Notes: generated from the sequence alone by a model not told the origin. Numbered from the stretch's first letter, positions 25,135-33,277 are shown. The stretch is 64,000 nucleotides of DNA from Mesorhizobium ciceri biovar biserrulae WSM1271 (GCF_000185905.1 NC_014923.1:3867501-3931500); one strand, 5' to 3'. Made by a program: numbers and translations.

Positions 25135-27546
25135 ATGAACGACAAGGCTGCCACGACGCCGCAGGCTATCGGCCACGAACGGATCGACCTCATGGACCGT
25201 TACTGGCGCGCCGCGAATTACATCTCGGTCGGCCAGATCTATCTGCTCGACAATCCGCTGCTGCGCGAACCGTTGAAGGCCGAGCACGTCAAGCCTCGGT
25301 TACTTGGCCATTGGGGCACGACGCCGGGCCTGAATTTTCTCTACCTGCATCTGAACCGCGTTATCCGCGAACGCGACCTCGATGTTCTGTTTATCTGCGG
25401 CCCGGGCCATGGCGGTCCCGCAATGGTCGCCAACACATGGCTCGAGGGCACCTATAGCGAGATCTATCCCGATATCGGGCAGGGCGAAGACGGCCTCAGG
25501 AAACTGTTCCGGCAGTTTTCCTTTCCCGGTGGCGTGCCAAGCCATGCCGCGCCCGAGACGCCAGGCTCCATCCATGAGGGCGGCGAATTGGGATATGCAT
25601 TGGTTCATGCCTTCGGTGCGGCCTTCGACAATCCGGGTCTGGTGGTTGCCTGCGTCGTTGGTGACGGCGAAGCCGAGACCGGTCCGCTGGCGGCGGCATG
25701 GCATTCCAACAAGTTCCTGAACCCAGCGTCGGATGGCGCCGTCCTGCCGATCCTGCATCTAAACGGCTACAAGATCGCCAATCCGACGATCCTCGGCCGC
25801 ATGGACGATCAGGAATTGCGAGACCTTTTCGCCGGCTATGGCTACGAACCGTTCTTCGTCGAAGGCCACGAGCCGCTTGCCATGCACCGGTCCATGGCCG
25901 CGACGCTCGACACGGTGCTCGATCGCATCCGTTCCATTCAGGAGCAGGCACGGGCTCCGGGATGGCATGGTCAACGCCCGAAATGGCCGATGATCGTGCT
26001 GCGCAGCCCCAAGGGATGGACCGGGCCGAAGGAGGTCGATGGCGATAAGGTCGAGGGTTTCTGGCGCTCGCATCAAGTGCCGGTATCGAACGCTCGAGGG
26101 AATGAGGAGCACCGCAAGATCCTCGAAAACTGGATGCGAAGCTACGAACCGGGAGAGCTGTTCGACGAAAGCGGGCACCTGTTGCCGGAGCTTGCGGCAC
26201 TTGCCCCGACAGGGACAAGGCGCATGGGCGCAAGCCCGTACGCAAATGGTGGCCTGCTGAAGCGCGATCTGATGCTTCCAGATTGGAAAAGCCTGGCGCT
26301 GGAAGTGCCGCGTCCAGGTGGCGTCATTGCCGAGGCGACGCGGATTTGCGGAAGCTATCTTCGCGAGGTGTTCCGCCTCAATGCCGAGGCGCGAAACTTC
26401 CGCCTGATGGGGCCGGACGAGACATCCTCCAACCGCCTCGACGACGTGTTCGAGGTCACCGATCGGATCTGGATGGAGCGCATCGAGCCCTATGACGTCC
26501 ATCTTTCCCGTGATGGTCGCGTCATGGAAGTGCTGAGCGAGCATCTCTGCCAGGGCTGGCTTGAAGGCTATCTGCTCACCGGCCGCCATGGCCTGTTTTC
26601 ATGCTATGAGGCCTTCATTCATATCGTCGATTCGATGGTCAACCAGCATGCCAAATGGCTGAAGACCTCCGGCGAGCTCGCTTGGCGCAAGCCGATCGCC
26701 TCGCTCAATTACCTTTTGACCTCGCATGTCTGGCGGCAGGATCACAATGGTTTCAGCCATCAGGATCCGGGCTTTGCCGATCTGGTCGCCAACAAGAAGG
26801 CCGACACGGTAAGGCTCTATTTCCCGCCGGACGCCAACACCCTGTTGTGGATCACCGATCATTGCCTGAGAACCTATAACCGCATCAATGTCATCACCGC
26901 CGGCAAGCAGCCGGGACCGCAATGGCTGTCCATTGAAGAAGCCGGAGCGCATTGCAAAGCTGGAGCGGGCATCTGGGAATGGGCCGGCACGGTTGCTCAG
27001 CACGAGGAGCCCGATGTGGTCATGGCCTGCGCCGGGGATGTGCCGACCCTGGAAACACTGGCCGCGACAGACATTCTGCGCTCCGCGATCCCCGACCTGA
27101 AAATCCGCGTCGTCAATGTTGTCGACCTGATGACATTGCAGTCGAACACGGAGCATCCGCACGGCCTGCCCGACGGGGACTTCGACGCGTTGTTCACGAA
27201 AACACGGCCCGTCATCTTCGCCTATCACGGCTATCCCTATCTCATTCATCGCCTGACATACCGCCGCGCCAACCATGACAACATGCATGTGCATGGCTTC
27301 CGCGAGGAGGGCACCACGACGACGCCATTCGACATGGTGGTGCTCAATGAACTCGACCGCTACCATCTCGCGCTCGCCGCCATCGAACGCGTGCCGGGAC
27401 TGGCCGAAAGGGCCGAAGGGCTTGCCGGCGAACTCCACGGCAGGTTGGCGAAGCACAAGGCCTATGTGCGCGAGCACGGCGAAGACATGCCCGAAATCCA
27501 GAAATGGAGCTGGCCCGACAAAGCCGCGACAAAGGGGCGCCAATGA
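25135..27546 (+). CDS. xfp: Xylulose-5-phosphate/fructose-6-phosphate phosphoketolase
   Basis: ThDP-dependent phosphoketolase that splits xylulose 5-phosphate or fructose 6-phosphate into acetyl phosphate and a triose or tetrose phosphate. The 803-residue product is full length. Motifs include YLLDNPLLREPL, LLGHWGTTPGLNFLYLHLNR, the ThDP/active-site GPGHGGPAMVANTWLEGTYSEIYP, GGVPSHAAPETPGSIHEGGELGY and the ThDP-binding VGDGEAETGPLAAAWHSNKFLNP. GGAG precedes the ATG at 25135 by six bases; another ATG is at 25129. It overlaps ackA, so acetyl phosphate made here passes directly to acetate kinase. No stress-type box is visible for this direction. Confidence 0.96.
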   Translation: MNDKAATTPQAIGHERIDLMDRYWRAANYISVGQIYLLDNPLLREPLKAEHVKPRLLGHWGTTPGLNFLYLHLNRVIRERDLDVLFICGPGHGGPAMVANTWLEGTYSEIYPDIGQGEDGLRKLFRQFSFPGGVPSHAAPETPGSIHEGGELGYALVHAFGAAFDNPGLVVACVVGDGEAETGPLAAAWHSNKFLNPASDGAVLPILHLNGYKIANPTILGRMDDQELRDLFAGYGYEPFFVEGHEPLAMHRSMAATLDTVLDRIRSIQEQARAPGWHGQRPKWPMIVLRSPKGWTGPKEVDGDKVEGFWRSHQVPVSNARGNEEHRKILENWMRSYEPGELFDESGHLLPELAALAPTGTRRMGASPYANGGLLKRDLMLPDWKSLALEVPRPGGVIAEATRICGSYLREVFRLNAEARNFRLMGPDETSSNRLDDVFEVTDRIWMERIEPYDVHLSRDGRVMEVLSEHLCQGWLEGYLLTGRHGLFSCYEAFIHIVDSMVNQHAKWLKTSGELAWRKPIASLNYLLTSHVWRQDHNGFSHQDPGFADLVANKKADTVRLYFPPDANTLLWITDHCLRTYNRINVITAGKQPGPQWLSIEEAGAHCKAGAGIWEWAGTVAQHEEPDVVMACAGDVPTLETLAATDILRSAIPDLKIRVVNVVDLMTLQSNTEHPHGLPDGDFDALFTKTRPVIFAYHGYPYLIHRLTYRRANHDNMHVHGFREEGTTTTPFDMVVLNELDRYHLALAAIERVPGLAERAEGLAGELHGRLAKHKAYVREHGEDMPEIQKWSWPDKAATKGRQ

Positions 27547-28721
27547 TGCGTCGGTCGATCCTGGCGCTGAATGCCGGCTCGTCCAGCATCAAGTTCGCGC
27601 TTTACGATCTTGTCTCATCACGGGATATGCAACTCGTTTCACGCGGCACGCTGGACCTGGGCGACAAACCCACACTGCGCGCAAAAGCGGCCGACGGAAC
27701 GGTGCAGTGCGATCGGCCGCTCACCGCCGACAAGCGGCGTGACGCGGCCATAGGCGAGATGCTGAATTGGGTGCAGGGCGAAATTGGGGAAAGAAACCTG
27801 ATCTGCGCCGGCCATCGCATCGTGCATGGCGGAAGCGAGTTCATCGAACCTGTCCGTCTGACCCCAGACATCATCGACGCCATCGACAAACTTACGCCGC
27901 TTGCTCCGCTGCATCAGCCTCGCAGTCTCGCGCCCGTCCGTGCAATAGCCGCCTTGCAACCGGACCTGCCACAGGTTGGCTGTTTCGACACCGCTTTCCA
28001 CCAGACGATCGATCCGCTCGTGCGGCGCTTTGCCCTTCCGCGCCAGTATGAAGAGCAAGGCTTGCGCCGCTACGGGTTCCACGGTCTCTCCTATGAATAC
28101 ATCGCCGGGCGGCTCAGCGAGATATCGCCAATTTTCGCGGCGAAACACACGATCGTCGCCCATCTCGGCAATGGGGCAAGTCTTTGCGCCCTGCACGGGG
28201 GCAAAAGCATCGATACCACGATGGGTTTTTCGGCCCTGGATGGCCTCGTCATGGGCACGCGGTGCGGCGCCATCGATCCCGGCGTGCTGTTGTATTTCCT
28301 GCTGGAAAGAGGCATCGCGGCGGAAGAACTGCAGGCGATGCTCTACGAGAAGTCGGGCCTGCTCGGCGTATCCGGTATTTCCGGCGACATGAGGACGCTC
28401 GAAGCGAGCAATGATCCTCGCGCGCAAGAGGCGATGGCGCTTTTCGCCTTTCGCGCCGCGAGAGAGGCCGCGGCGCTTGCAAACACGATGGGTGGCCTTG
28501 AATGCCTGGTGTTCACCGCCGGCATCGGCGAACGGTCCGCGACCATCCGCAAGGCCATATGCGAAAAATTGACCTGGCTTGGCGTGGTGCTTGAAGATCG
28601 CGCCAACAACACCCACGCCGAGATCCTCAGTCGTCCCGAGAGCAAGGTGGAAGTACGGGTGATTGCGACCGATGAGGAAAGTGTCGTTGCACGTCACAGC
28701 CGCATGGTGATGCAAGCCTGA
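27543..28721 (+). CDS. ackA: Acetate kinase
   Basis: Converts acetyl phosphate and ADP to acetate and ATP. The 392-residue protein contains SILALNAGSSSIKFALYD, AGHRIVHGG, FDTAFHQTI with the catalytic-type Asp/His, YGFHGLSYEY, the ATP-site HLGNGASLCALHGG and TTMGFSALDGLVMGTRCG, and GIGERS near the end. The ATG overlaps the xfp stop (ATGATG), giving a coupled phosphoketolase-acetate kinase operon. Pairing of the two is common in rhizobia, where it bypasses lower glycolysis and yields ATP and acetate. Confidence 0.95.
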   Translation: MMRRSILALNAGSSSIKFALYDLVSSRDMQLVSRGTLDLGDKPTLRAKAADGTVQCDRPLTADKRRDAAIGEMLNWVQGEIGERNLICAGHRIVHGGSEFIEPVRLTPDIIDAIDKLTPLAPLHQPRSLAPVRAIAALQPDLPQVGCFDTAFHQTIDPLVRRFALPRQYEEQGLRRYGFHGLSYEYIAGRLSEISPIFAAKHTIVAHLGNGASLCALHGGKSIDTTMGFSALDGLVMGTRCGAIDPGVLLYFLLERGIAAEELQAMLYEKSGLLGVSGISGDMRTLEASNDPRAQEAMALFAFRAAREAAALANTMGGLECLVFTAGIGERSATIRKAICEKLTWLGVVLEDRANNTHAEILSRPESKVEVRVIATDEESVVARHSRMVMQA

Positions 28722-28791
28722 ACGCTCGCCTCGGCATCGGAAAATCGGCTGTCGATTCGGCCCGATGAAAGCGCGGGCAAGGGTATTCCCT

Positions 28792-28809
28792 GTACGAAAA
28801 TTACCAAGC
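28792..28809 (+). repeat. 18-base motif shared with 39721-39738
   Basis: GTACGAAAATTACCAAGC here and GTACGAAATTTACCAAGC at 39721-39738 differ at one base. Both lie upstream of small stress-type genes (28929 and 39856) on the same strand, 12 and 66 bases before a GGAAC element. This may be an additional regulatory site. Confidence 0.45.
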
Positions 28810-28820
28810 AAGCGGTCGGG

Positions 28821-28845
28821 GGAACCAACTGCCCATAGAAATATT
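28821..28845 (+). promoter_or_regulatory. EcfG-type box, relaxed
   Basis: GGAAC, 18 bases, TT (TATT in place of CGTT). It fits only the loose consensus; the ATG at 28929 is 84 bases downstream. Confidence 0.4.
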
Positions 28846-28928
28846 GTGCGAGCAATCCCGGCTAACCCCGAGATCGTCGGCCGATGATCAGGCCGACAGC
28901 CTTACTTCAGGCATTGGCTGAGGAATCC

Positions 28929-29168
28929 ATGTTTACGGACGACGTTGCGGTGAGGCGCCTGAAAATCCTGGTCGAGCAATATGTCGAGACACGCAAGAAA
29001 CGCCACGATGTGATCTCTACCGCCAAGGCCGGGACCGCAATTCGAGAGGTGATGCCAAGTTGCCCGCTTTCCGGAAAGGCCTTCGATGATCTGATAGCGG
29101 CCTGCGCCATCGAGCATGGCCTCGCTGTGCTCTTCGACAATCCGGGGACATCAGGCACTGAAGTCTGA
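28929..29168 (+). CDS. Small protein with C-terminal GLAVLFD motif (copy 2)
   Basis: A 79-residue helical protein starting MFTDDVAVRRLKIL, rich in charged residues, with a C-terminus FDDLIAACAIEHGLAVLFDNPG that matches the end of the 18606-18833 product. GAGGAA five bases before the ATG at 28929 supports this start over ATG 28884. It follows ackA by about 200 bases with its own box and is followed 49 bases later by a DUF6894 gene. Function unknown. Confidence 0.65.
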   Translation: MFTDDVAVRRLKILVEQYVETRKKRHDVISTAKAGTAIREVMPSCPLSGKAFDDLIAACAIEHGLAVLFDNPGTSGTEV

Positions 29169-29217
29169 GGCTGGCGCTTCCGATGCTACCGTCGCGATGA
29201 GCAGGAGTTCAGTCGGC

Positions 29218-29472
29218 ATGTCCAGGTACTTTTTCGACCTTCGAGATGAGAGCGGAAGCTTGCAGGAGGATCCCGAGGGCCAGGAATTTTCTGATCTCGC
29301 GAGCGCTGAGGAAAACGCGATGGCGTCGGCGAAGGAAATCCTTGCCGAAGAGCTGCTGCATGGCAGGCCGCTGCGTACCGGATTGACCTTCGAGATTTTT
29401 GACGAGAACCGCAACCTGGTGCTGCGCTTTCCTTTTGCGCTCGCGGCCGAAAAGGCCGGGGCACCCCCTTAA
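29218..29472 (+). CDS. DUF6894 family small protein (copy 1)
   Basis: An 84-residue protein with the N-terminal signature MSRYFFDLRDESGSLQEDPEGQEFSDLASAEENAMASAKEIL, typical of the DUF6894 family found in rhizobia, followed by a beta-rich end FEIFDENRNLVLRFPF. The fold begins with a Y-F-F/F-D strand and an acidic Asp-x2-G turn. A second member lies at 39057-39293. The function is not known. Start ATG 29218 is fixed by the family N-terminus. It may be cotranscribed with the GLAVLFD gene upstream. Confidence 0.8.
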   Translation: MSRYFFDLRDESGSLQEDPEGQEFSDLASAEENAMASAKEILAEELLHGRPLRTGLTFEIFDENRNLVLRFPFALAAEKAGAPP

Positions 29473-29529
29473 TCCCGAATTGCCTGGCCGATCACCTGCA
29501 GGGGCCATACAGGTCGCCTCATGCGGATC

Positions 29530-29694
29530 CTATCCTTCCGCCTTGAAGTTTCTGGCTTCCTTCTCGACCTTGGGGTTGTCCTTGCCATGCTTTTGCATGA
29601 GCTCCTTGGCCTGCTTGGGTGAGACGTCGGTGGTCTCTGCCAAGCGCAATGCCTTCTTGTCCTTGCTTTCGGTCTTCTGCTTCTTGGCCGTCAT
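29530..29694 (-). CDS. Small protein with LA-T-Q-E-G-D-A-R pattern (copy 2 of 3)
   Basis: A 54-residue Lys-rich protein: MTAKKQKTESKDKKALRL then AETTDVSPKQAKELMQKHGKDNPKVEKEARNF. The core matches the 16125-16310 product residue for residue at LA, TTD, Q-A, EL, HG-D, K and AR. The ATG at 29694 is preceded by GGGAG. A strict GGAAC-N16-CGTT box lies 112 bases upstream. The family is short, basic and helical; function unknown. Confidence 0.75.
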   Translation of the reverse strand: MTAKKQKTESKDKKALRLAETTDVSPKQAKELMQKHGKDNPKVEKEARNFKAEG

Positions 29695-29805
29695 GGCTCT
29701 TGAACTCCCTTGAAGCCTTTTCCGATCGATCTTTGCCGGTGCGAACACCTGAGCATGTCCAGATGAACACTGTCGTTGCCTGGCTTGCTTCGACGACGAG
29801 ACGTC

Positions 29806-29830
29806 AACGAGACGATGCCGGTCAGGTTCC
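29806..29830 (-). promoter_or_regulatory. EcfG-type promoter box (CGTT)
   Basis: Minus strand GGAAC (29830-29826), 16 bases, CGTT (29809-29806), an exact match. It lies 112 bases upstream of the ATG at 29694, implying a longer leader. Confidence 0.65.
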
Positions 29831-29858
29831 GTGCATCGCCTGCTCATGTCCAAACTTG

Positions 29859-30059
29859 TCACGCCACGCGGCGGTACCGATGGCGGTCGCGGATGAACTC
29901 ATTGAAGAAGCGGCCTTTTGAGGAAGCTTTGGTGAAAGCGGCATAAGTTGCCGGTGCAACATCCTCATATTCGTAGCGTCTGCCGCTCGGCACAAACCAG
30001 ACCGACAGGATCCTGGTGGCGGGATCGTATTGCGCATTTCGGATCACGGTCGATGGCAT
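29859..30059 (-). CDS. KTSC domain protein
   Basis: A 66-residue protein that is almost entirely a KTSC domain: VIRNAQYDPATRILSVWFVPSGRRYEYEDVAPATYAAFTKASSKGRFFNEFIRDRH. The Ser-Lys-Gly-x-Phe-Phe-Asn segment is the family's most conserved block. The domain is found alone or at the end of lysyl-tRNA synthetase-like and other proteins, with unknown function. A GGAAC-N16-GGTT box ends 28 bases before the ATG. The stop is 28 bases from the small gene's box region downstream. Confidence 0.88.
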   Translation of the reverse strand: MPSTVIRNAQYDPATRILSVWFVPSGRRYEYEDVAPATYAAFTKASSKGRFFNEFIRDRHRYRRVA

Positions 30060-30086
30060 GGTCGCACCCGACAGGTCTGCCCGAAT

Positions 30087-30111
30087 AACCCGTTAGCGAT
30101 CGTCAGGTTCC
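30087..30111 (-). promoter_or_regulatory. EcfG-type promoter box (GGTT)
   Basis: Minus strand GGAAC (30111-30107), 16 bases, GGTT (30090-30087), 28 bases before the KTSC start. Confidence 0.7.
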
Positions 30112-30139
30112 GCCGATATCCTGGCGTCACGCACCGCGA

Positions 30140-30574
30140 CTACCGGTCGCGCGGGTTGCCGAACTTCGGGTCGCGCTTCCTTGAATATCGGTCGATGCGT
30201 GGCAGGCTGTCATCAAACTCGATCCACGGCAGCCTCAGGTCCCAATAGGCATGGGCTTGCGGCCGAAACCCTTCAGGGTTGTCAAAGAAGCCGATCGTCA
30301 CATAGAACTCGTCCGGCAGGCCTTCGTCGCTATAGCCTATCGAGCTTCCACAGTCTGGGCAGAACGTGCGGGTGACGCCTGGCGTTTGGGAAAAGGCCTT
30401 CGGCGTCCCTCTAAGGAGCTGAAATTGCTTCGGCCGGTAACCAACCCAGATCGTCAGCGGACTTCCGATGGCCCGGCGGCAATCGTCGTCGTGATCGTAG
30501 CATATCCAGAAAGGCTCTCCGTCCAGGGCTGCGGCGATCCCTCCGCAGAAGCAGGCTCCGGTTTCGCGCCGCAT
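30140..30574 (-). CDS. GFA family protein (glutathione-dependent formaldehyde-activating fold)
   Basis: A 144-residue zinc protein of the GFA/CENP-V fold. Cys motifs are ACFCGGI at residues 8-12, CYDHDDDCRRAIGS in the middle and TFCPDCGSSIGY. These match the pattern CxCG, C-x-H/x-C-C/R, CxxCG of the family. The second motif reads CYDHDDDC where many members have CHCxxC, so metal binding may differ from the second GFA gene at 42231-42626. Proposed roles concern glutathione adducts of formaldehyde, but most members have unknown activity. Confidence 0.85.
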   Translation of the reverse strand: MRRETGACFCGGIAAALDGEPFWICYDHDDDCRRAIGSPLTIWVGYRPKQFQLLRGTPKAFSQTPGVTRTFCPDCGSSIGYSDEGLPDEFYVTIGFFDNPEGFRPQAHAYWDLRLPWIEFDDSLPRIDRYSRKRDPKFGNPRDR

Positions 30575-30603
30575 CGTCTGTCCACCCTGTTGCGCCTAAG
30601 AGA

Positions 30604-30623
30604 GAGCGGCCGAGTGGCCGCTC
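30604..30623 (-). terminator. Hairpin terminator of the PRC-barrel gene
   Basis: GAGCGGCC pairs with GGCCGCTC around a four-base loop. On the minus strand the stem is followed by TCTCTTAG. It lies 25 bases after the stop of the PRC-barrel gene and before the GFA start region. Confidence 0.65.
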
Positions 30624-30647
30624 CCGTTCAAGGTGAAGTCCTTGAAA

Positions 30648-30947
30648 TCATGCATCGTGATGCTCGGGCATGCTCTTGAGCTGATCCTTGGTCCAGTTCG
30701 TCACCGCGTGAACGTCGCCGTCTTCATCGCGCATGAATTCCAACTGGCTTGCGGGAACGGCCACCGGCTTGGCGCCAATGCCGAGAAAGCCGCCGACATC
30801 GATGACGACCTGACTGGCGGCTCCTGAGCCGTGCACATGCGAAACGCTGCCGACTTTGTTGTCGTCTGCGTCGTAAATCGTGGCGTCTTCGAGAATGTCT
30901 GGTGTCAGTTCGGTGCTTGTGAGGCGTACGTGGTTGGTGTGATCCAT
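30648..30947 (-). CDS. PRC-barrel domain protein
   Basis: A 99-residue cytoplasmic protein with a PRC-barrel (ATIYDADDNKVGSVSHVHGSGAASQVVIDVGGFLGIGAKPVAVPASQLEFMRDEDGDVHAVTNWTKDQL). PRC-barrels occur in photosynthetic reaction centre subunit H and in RNA-metabolism or stress proteins. Stand-alone versions are frequent in rhizobia and often stress induced. The ATG at 30947 follows GGAGTCTCGAAAG, with a GGAAC-N16-GGTT box 33 bases upstream and a terminator downstream, so it is a monocistronic stress-type unit. Confidence 0.88.
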   Translation of the reverse strand: MDHTNHVRLTSTELTPDILEDATIYDADDNKVGSVSHVHGSGAASQVVIDVGGFLGIGAKPVAVPASQLEFMRDEDGDVHAVTNWTKDQLKSMPEHHDA

Positions 30948-30979
30948 CTTTCGAGACTCCTGTTGGGTGGAATTATTTG

Positions 30980-31004
30980 AACCTCTCAGCCGAGCAATCG
31001 TTCC
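30980..31004 (-). promoter_or_regulatory. EcfG-type promoter box (GGTT)
   Basis: Minus strand GGAAC (31004-31000), 16 bases, GGTT (30983-30980), 33 bases before the PRC-barrel start. Confidence 0.7.
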
Positions 31005-31084
31005 GAACAATTCCGGGGGCGACGGACGGACGACGCAAGGACGCTAGAAGCCTCAACTCAGCCTCCGTCCGAATTGACTCGCAA

Positions 31085-31104
31085 AGCTCCGTACGGAAGC
31101 GTAC
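31085..31104 (+). repeat. 20-base motif shared with 18521-18540
   Basis: AGCTCCGTACGGAAGCGTAC, one base different from the copy at 18521. It precedes the small gene at about 31150. Confidence 0.5.
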
Positions 31105-31149
31105 AAAAGGAAATCGTCAGCAGCACAGTTGGGGCGCTGACGCTTGGGA

Positions 31150-31383
31150 GTGACCATCGCTCTTGCCCATCACGAGGCATGGTGTTGCACGGCGAAGGAG
31201 CCCGAGCACCCCGGTCTGCCAGTGGGCGCGATGACCGCGCTGGCGCGGGATACAGGCGCCACTGAACAACAGATACGCGAAATCATATCGCTCCTCGGGT
31301 TCGATCGCGCCTCTATCCTGCGGGAGGCTCGTTTGCTGGCGAAAGATAGTCAGCCAACAAGGCCTTCGAGTCTTCAGCAGTAA
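31150..31383 (+). CDS. Small protein with LA-T-Q-E-G-D-A-R pattern (copy 3 of 3)
   Basis: About 77 residues from the GTG at 31150; an ATG at 31231 would give a 50-residue form starting MTALARDTG. The core LARDTGATEQQIREIISLLGFDRASILREARLLAK has the same spacing of LA, T, Q, E, G, D and AR as the products at 16125 and 29530. The first part (AHHEAWCCTAKEPEHPGLP) has two adjacent Cys and several His. No ribosome-binding site decides between the starts. A 20-base motif shared with the 18606 gene lies 46-65 bases upstream. Confidence 0.6.
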   Translation: MTIALAHHEAWCCTAKEPEHPGLPVGAMTALARDTGATEQQIREIISLLGFDRASILREARLLAKDSQPTRPSSLQQ

Positions 31384-31519
31384 CTGTCGGTTTCATACCA
31401 ACGCGCCCGCCCGTCTAGTGCTGCGCGAGACGAAGTCTATGGTTCGTTACCGTCCGCTCGTTCGACGGGCGCGGCCGGCTAAGAGATCCCAGTGCTCTTG
31501 CCCAAGGGAAAAGAGTCTC

Positions 31520-32269
31520 GTGGATTACCAGACACTGCAAGCCAAGAGCGAATTGCTTCGCCGGATGAGCGCGGACGATTTCGCGCGGCTACGTCCGCAT
31601 CTGGCGAGTGTTTTTCTTGAGTTGCGCGCGCCGCTGGAGACCGCGGGGCAGAAGATCGAAGCCGTCTATTTTCTGGAAAGCGGGCTGGCCTCGGTAGTGG
31701 CGAGGACTTCGCCTGCGACCGAAGCCGAAGTCGGAATCATCGGGTTCGAAGGAATGACCGGTTCGGCCCTGGTCATGGGGGACGACCAGGCCAACTTTGA
31801 TTGTTACGTCCAGTCGACATGCGAGGCTCTCCGGATAGAGGCTGCCCCCTTCGTCGAAGCCCTGGAGGACAGCCCTACATTGCGGTCGTTCCTGTTGCGC
31901 TATGTCCAATATTTCCATGTTCAGACAAGCTATACGGCATCGATCAACGCGCGGCAGAGCCTGGAAGTTCGACTGGCAAGATGGCTTTTGATGTGCAGCG
32001 ACCGCACTGTCGGCGACAGGCTTATGATAACCCATGAATTTCTGTCCATCATGCTTGGTGTGAGGCGTCCGGGGGTTACCGTCGGCCTCCAGATGATCGA
32101 AAGTTATGGTTATATCCGAGCGCGCCGCGGAGAGATTACGATCCGCGATCGAGACGGTCTCATGACGTTGGCGCGAGATTCTTACGGTCCACCCGAAACC
32201 CAGTACCGCCGGCTGGTCGGAGATTTGGGCTCGAAGCATCCCGCGAGGCAGGAGCGGCCTCTCGTTTGA
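31520..32269 (+). CDS. Crp/Fnr family transcriptional regulator
   Basis: A 249-residue regulator. The N-terminal half is a cyclic-nucleotide-binding-type beta barrel (LRRMSADDFARLRPHLASVFLELRAPLETAGQKIEAVYFLESGLASVV, VGIIGFEGMTGSALVMGDD). The C-terminal winged helix has EFLSIMLGVRRPGVTVGLQMIESYGYIRARRGEITIRDRDGL. No Fe-S Cys cluster is seen in the N-terminus of the chosen form, so it is not FNR-like. The GTG at 31520 is preferred because GGGAAAAGAG precedes it; the frame is open upstream to 31418. Related rhizobial proteins are common and mostly uncharacterised. It could serve local stress genes. Confidence 0.85.
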   Translation: MDYQTLQAKSELLRRMSADDFARLRPHLASVFLELRAPLETAGQKIEAVYFLESGLASVVARTSPATEAEVGIIGFEGMTGSALVMGDDQANFDCYVQSTCEALRIEAAPFVEALEDSPTLRSFLLRYVQYFHVQTSYTASINARQSLEVRLARWLLMCSDRTVGDRLMITHEFLSIMLGVRRPGVTVGLQMIESYGYIRARRGEITIRDRDGLMTLARDSYGPPETQYRRLVGDLGSKHPARQERPLV

Positions 32270-32659
32270 GCGCGCCGGGCCAACGGAGGCTTCTCCGCCA
32301 CTGAGCCGACAACAGGACATTTCGAGTGGCCGGCGCGATGATGCCGGTGAGACACCGTTGCCTAAACCCGCGCCGGCCACTGCGGCATGTTTTGGGGATG
32401 CCGCGTTGCCAATCTAGTTGCCGACAAGCAACTGGCAACGAAGGCTCACGGTTTGGTAAGAACCGTACGTACATGCACGCAACTCCCTCGGTCGCGTTCA
32501 AGGCATGCTCGCGAAATCCTGAGTTGAATACAGTCCCTCGATAAAGTCCGAATTGGCAGGCCCTGTCCGTCGTTGGGGTGACGTCCGCAGGGTGGGTGCA
32601 GATTGGCTGGCCAGGTTCCGATATTGCCAGGCGGGCTGGCCTTCACCATCTTAGCTGGG
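32270..32659. other. Intergenic region without recognised gene
   Basis: These 390 bases separate the Crp-type regulator and the AlkB-like gene. I see no convincing frame and no GGAAC-N16/17 box. CGGTTTGGTAAGAACCG near 32450 is a short dyad. A TTG at 32603 is in frame with AlkB and would extend it by 19 residues. Confidence 0.5.
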
Positions 32660-33277
32660 ATGGCGACACCCAAATCGAAAACACTCGACTCCGGCTCATC
32701 CGGGCTTCAGCACGATCTCTTTGGTGCTGCCGACGACCTGCCGGAAGGTTTCTTCTATCAGCCCGAGTTGATCACGGCGCAAGAAGAAACGGAACTCGCC
32801 CGGCATCTGGAAGGCCTTCCGTTCGAGGCGTTCGATTTCCATGGCCATCTGGCAAACCGGCGCGTCGTCGGTTTTGGCCTGCGTTACGACTACGACAGAC
32901 GCCAGGTCGTCGAGGCGCCGCCGATCCCTGACTTCCTGCTGTCCCTGCGCGACAAGATCGCAGCGTTGGCAGGCCGGCCCGCCAACGCCTTCGCGCAAGT
33001 GTTGATCAACGAATACCGGCCCGGCGCCGGCATCGGCTGGCATCGAGACAAGCCTCATTTCGAAGACGTTGCGGGTGTTTCGTTGCTGGCGCCTTGCAGC
33101 TTCCGGCTCCGGCGGAAGAATGGCACCAAATGGGACCGCCGGACCATCGTCGTCGAACCAAGGTCGGCGTATCTCATGACCGGACCATCGCGCATGGAAT
33201 GGGAGCACAGCATTCCGGCGGTTGACCTGCACCGCTACTCGATCACCTTGAGGACATTGCGCGCCAACTCCGCATGA
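32660..33277 (+). CDS. AlkB-like 2-oxoglutarate/Fe(II) dioxygenase
   Basis: Oxidative dealkylation repair enzyme, 205 residues. Fe(II)/2OG motifs are present: WHRDKPHF (His-x-Asp), WEHSIPAV (distal His) and RYSITLRTLR (Arg-x5-Arg, which binds 2-oxoglutarate). INEYRPGAGIGWHRD is the typical lead-in. It belongs to the bacterial group that repairs N-methylated bases such as 1-methyladenine or 3-methylcytosine. ATG 32660 is chosen; no box in front is visible. It stands alone upstream of the DUF2231-PQQ operon. Confidence 0.9.
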   Translation: MATPKSKTLDSGSSGLQHDLFGAADDLPEGFFYQPELITAQEETELARHLEGLPFEAFDFHGHLANRRVVGFGLRYDYDRRQVVEAPPIPDFLLSLRDKIAALAGRPANAFAQVLINEYRPGAGIGWHRDKPHFEDVAGVSLLAPCSFRLRRKNGTKWDRRTIVVEPRSAYLMTGPSRMEWEHSIPAVDLHRYSITLRTLRANSA

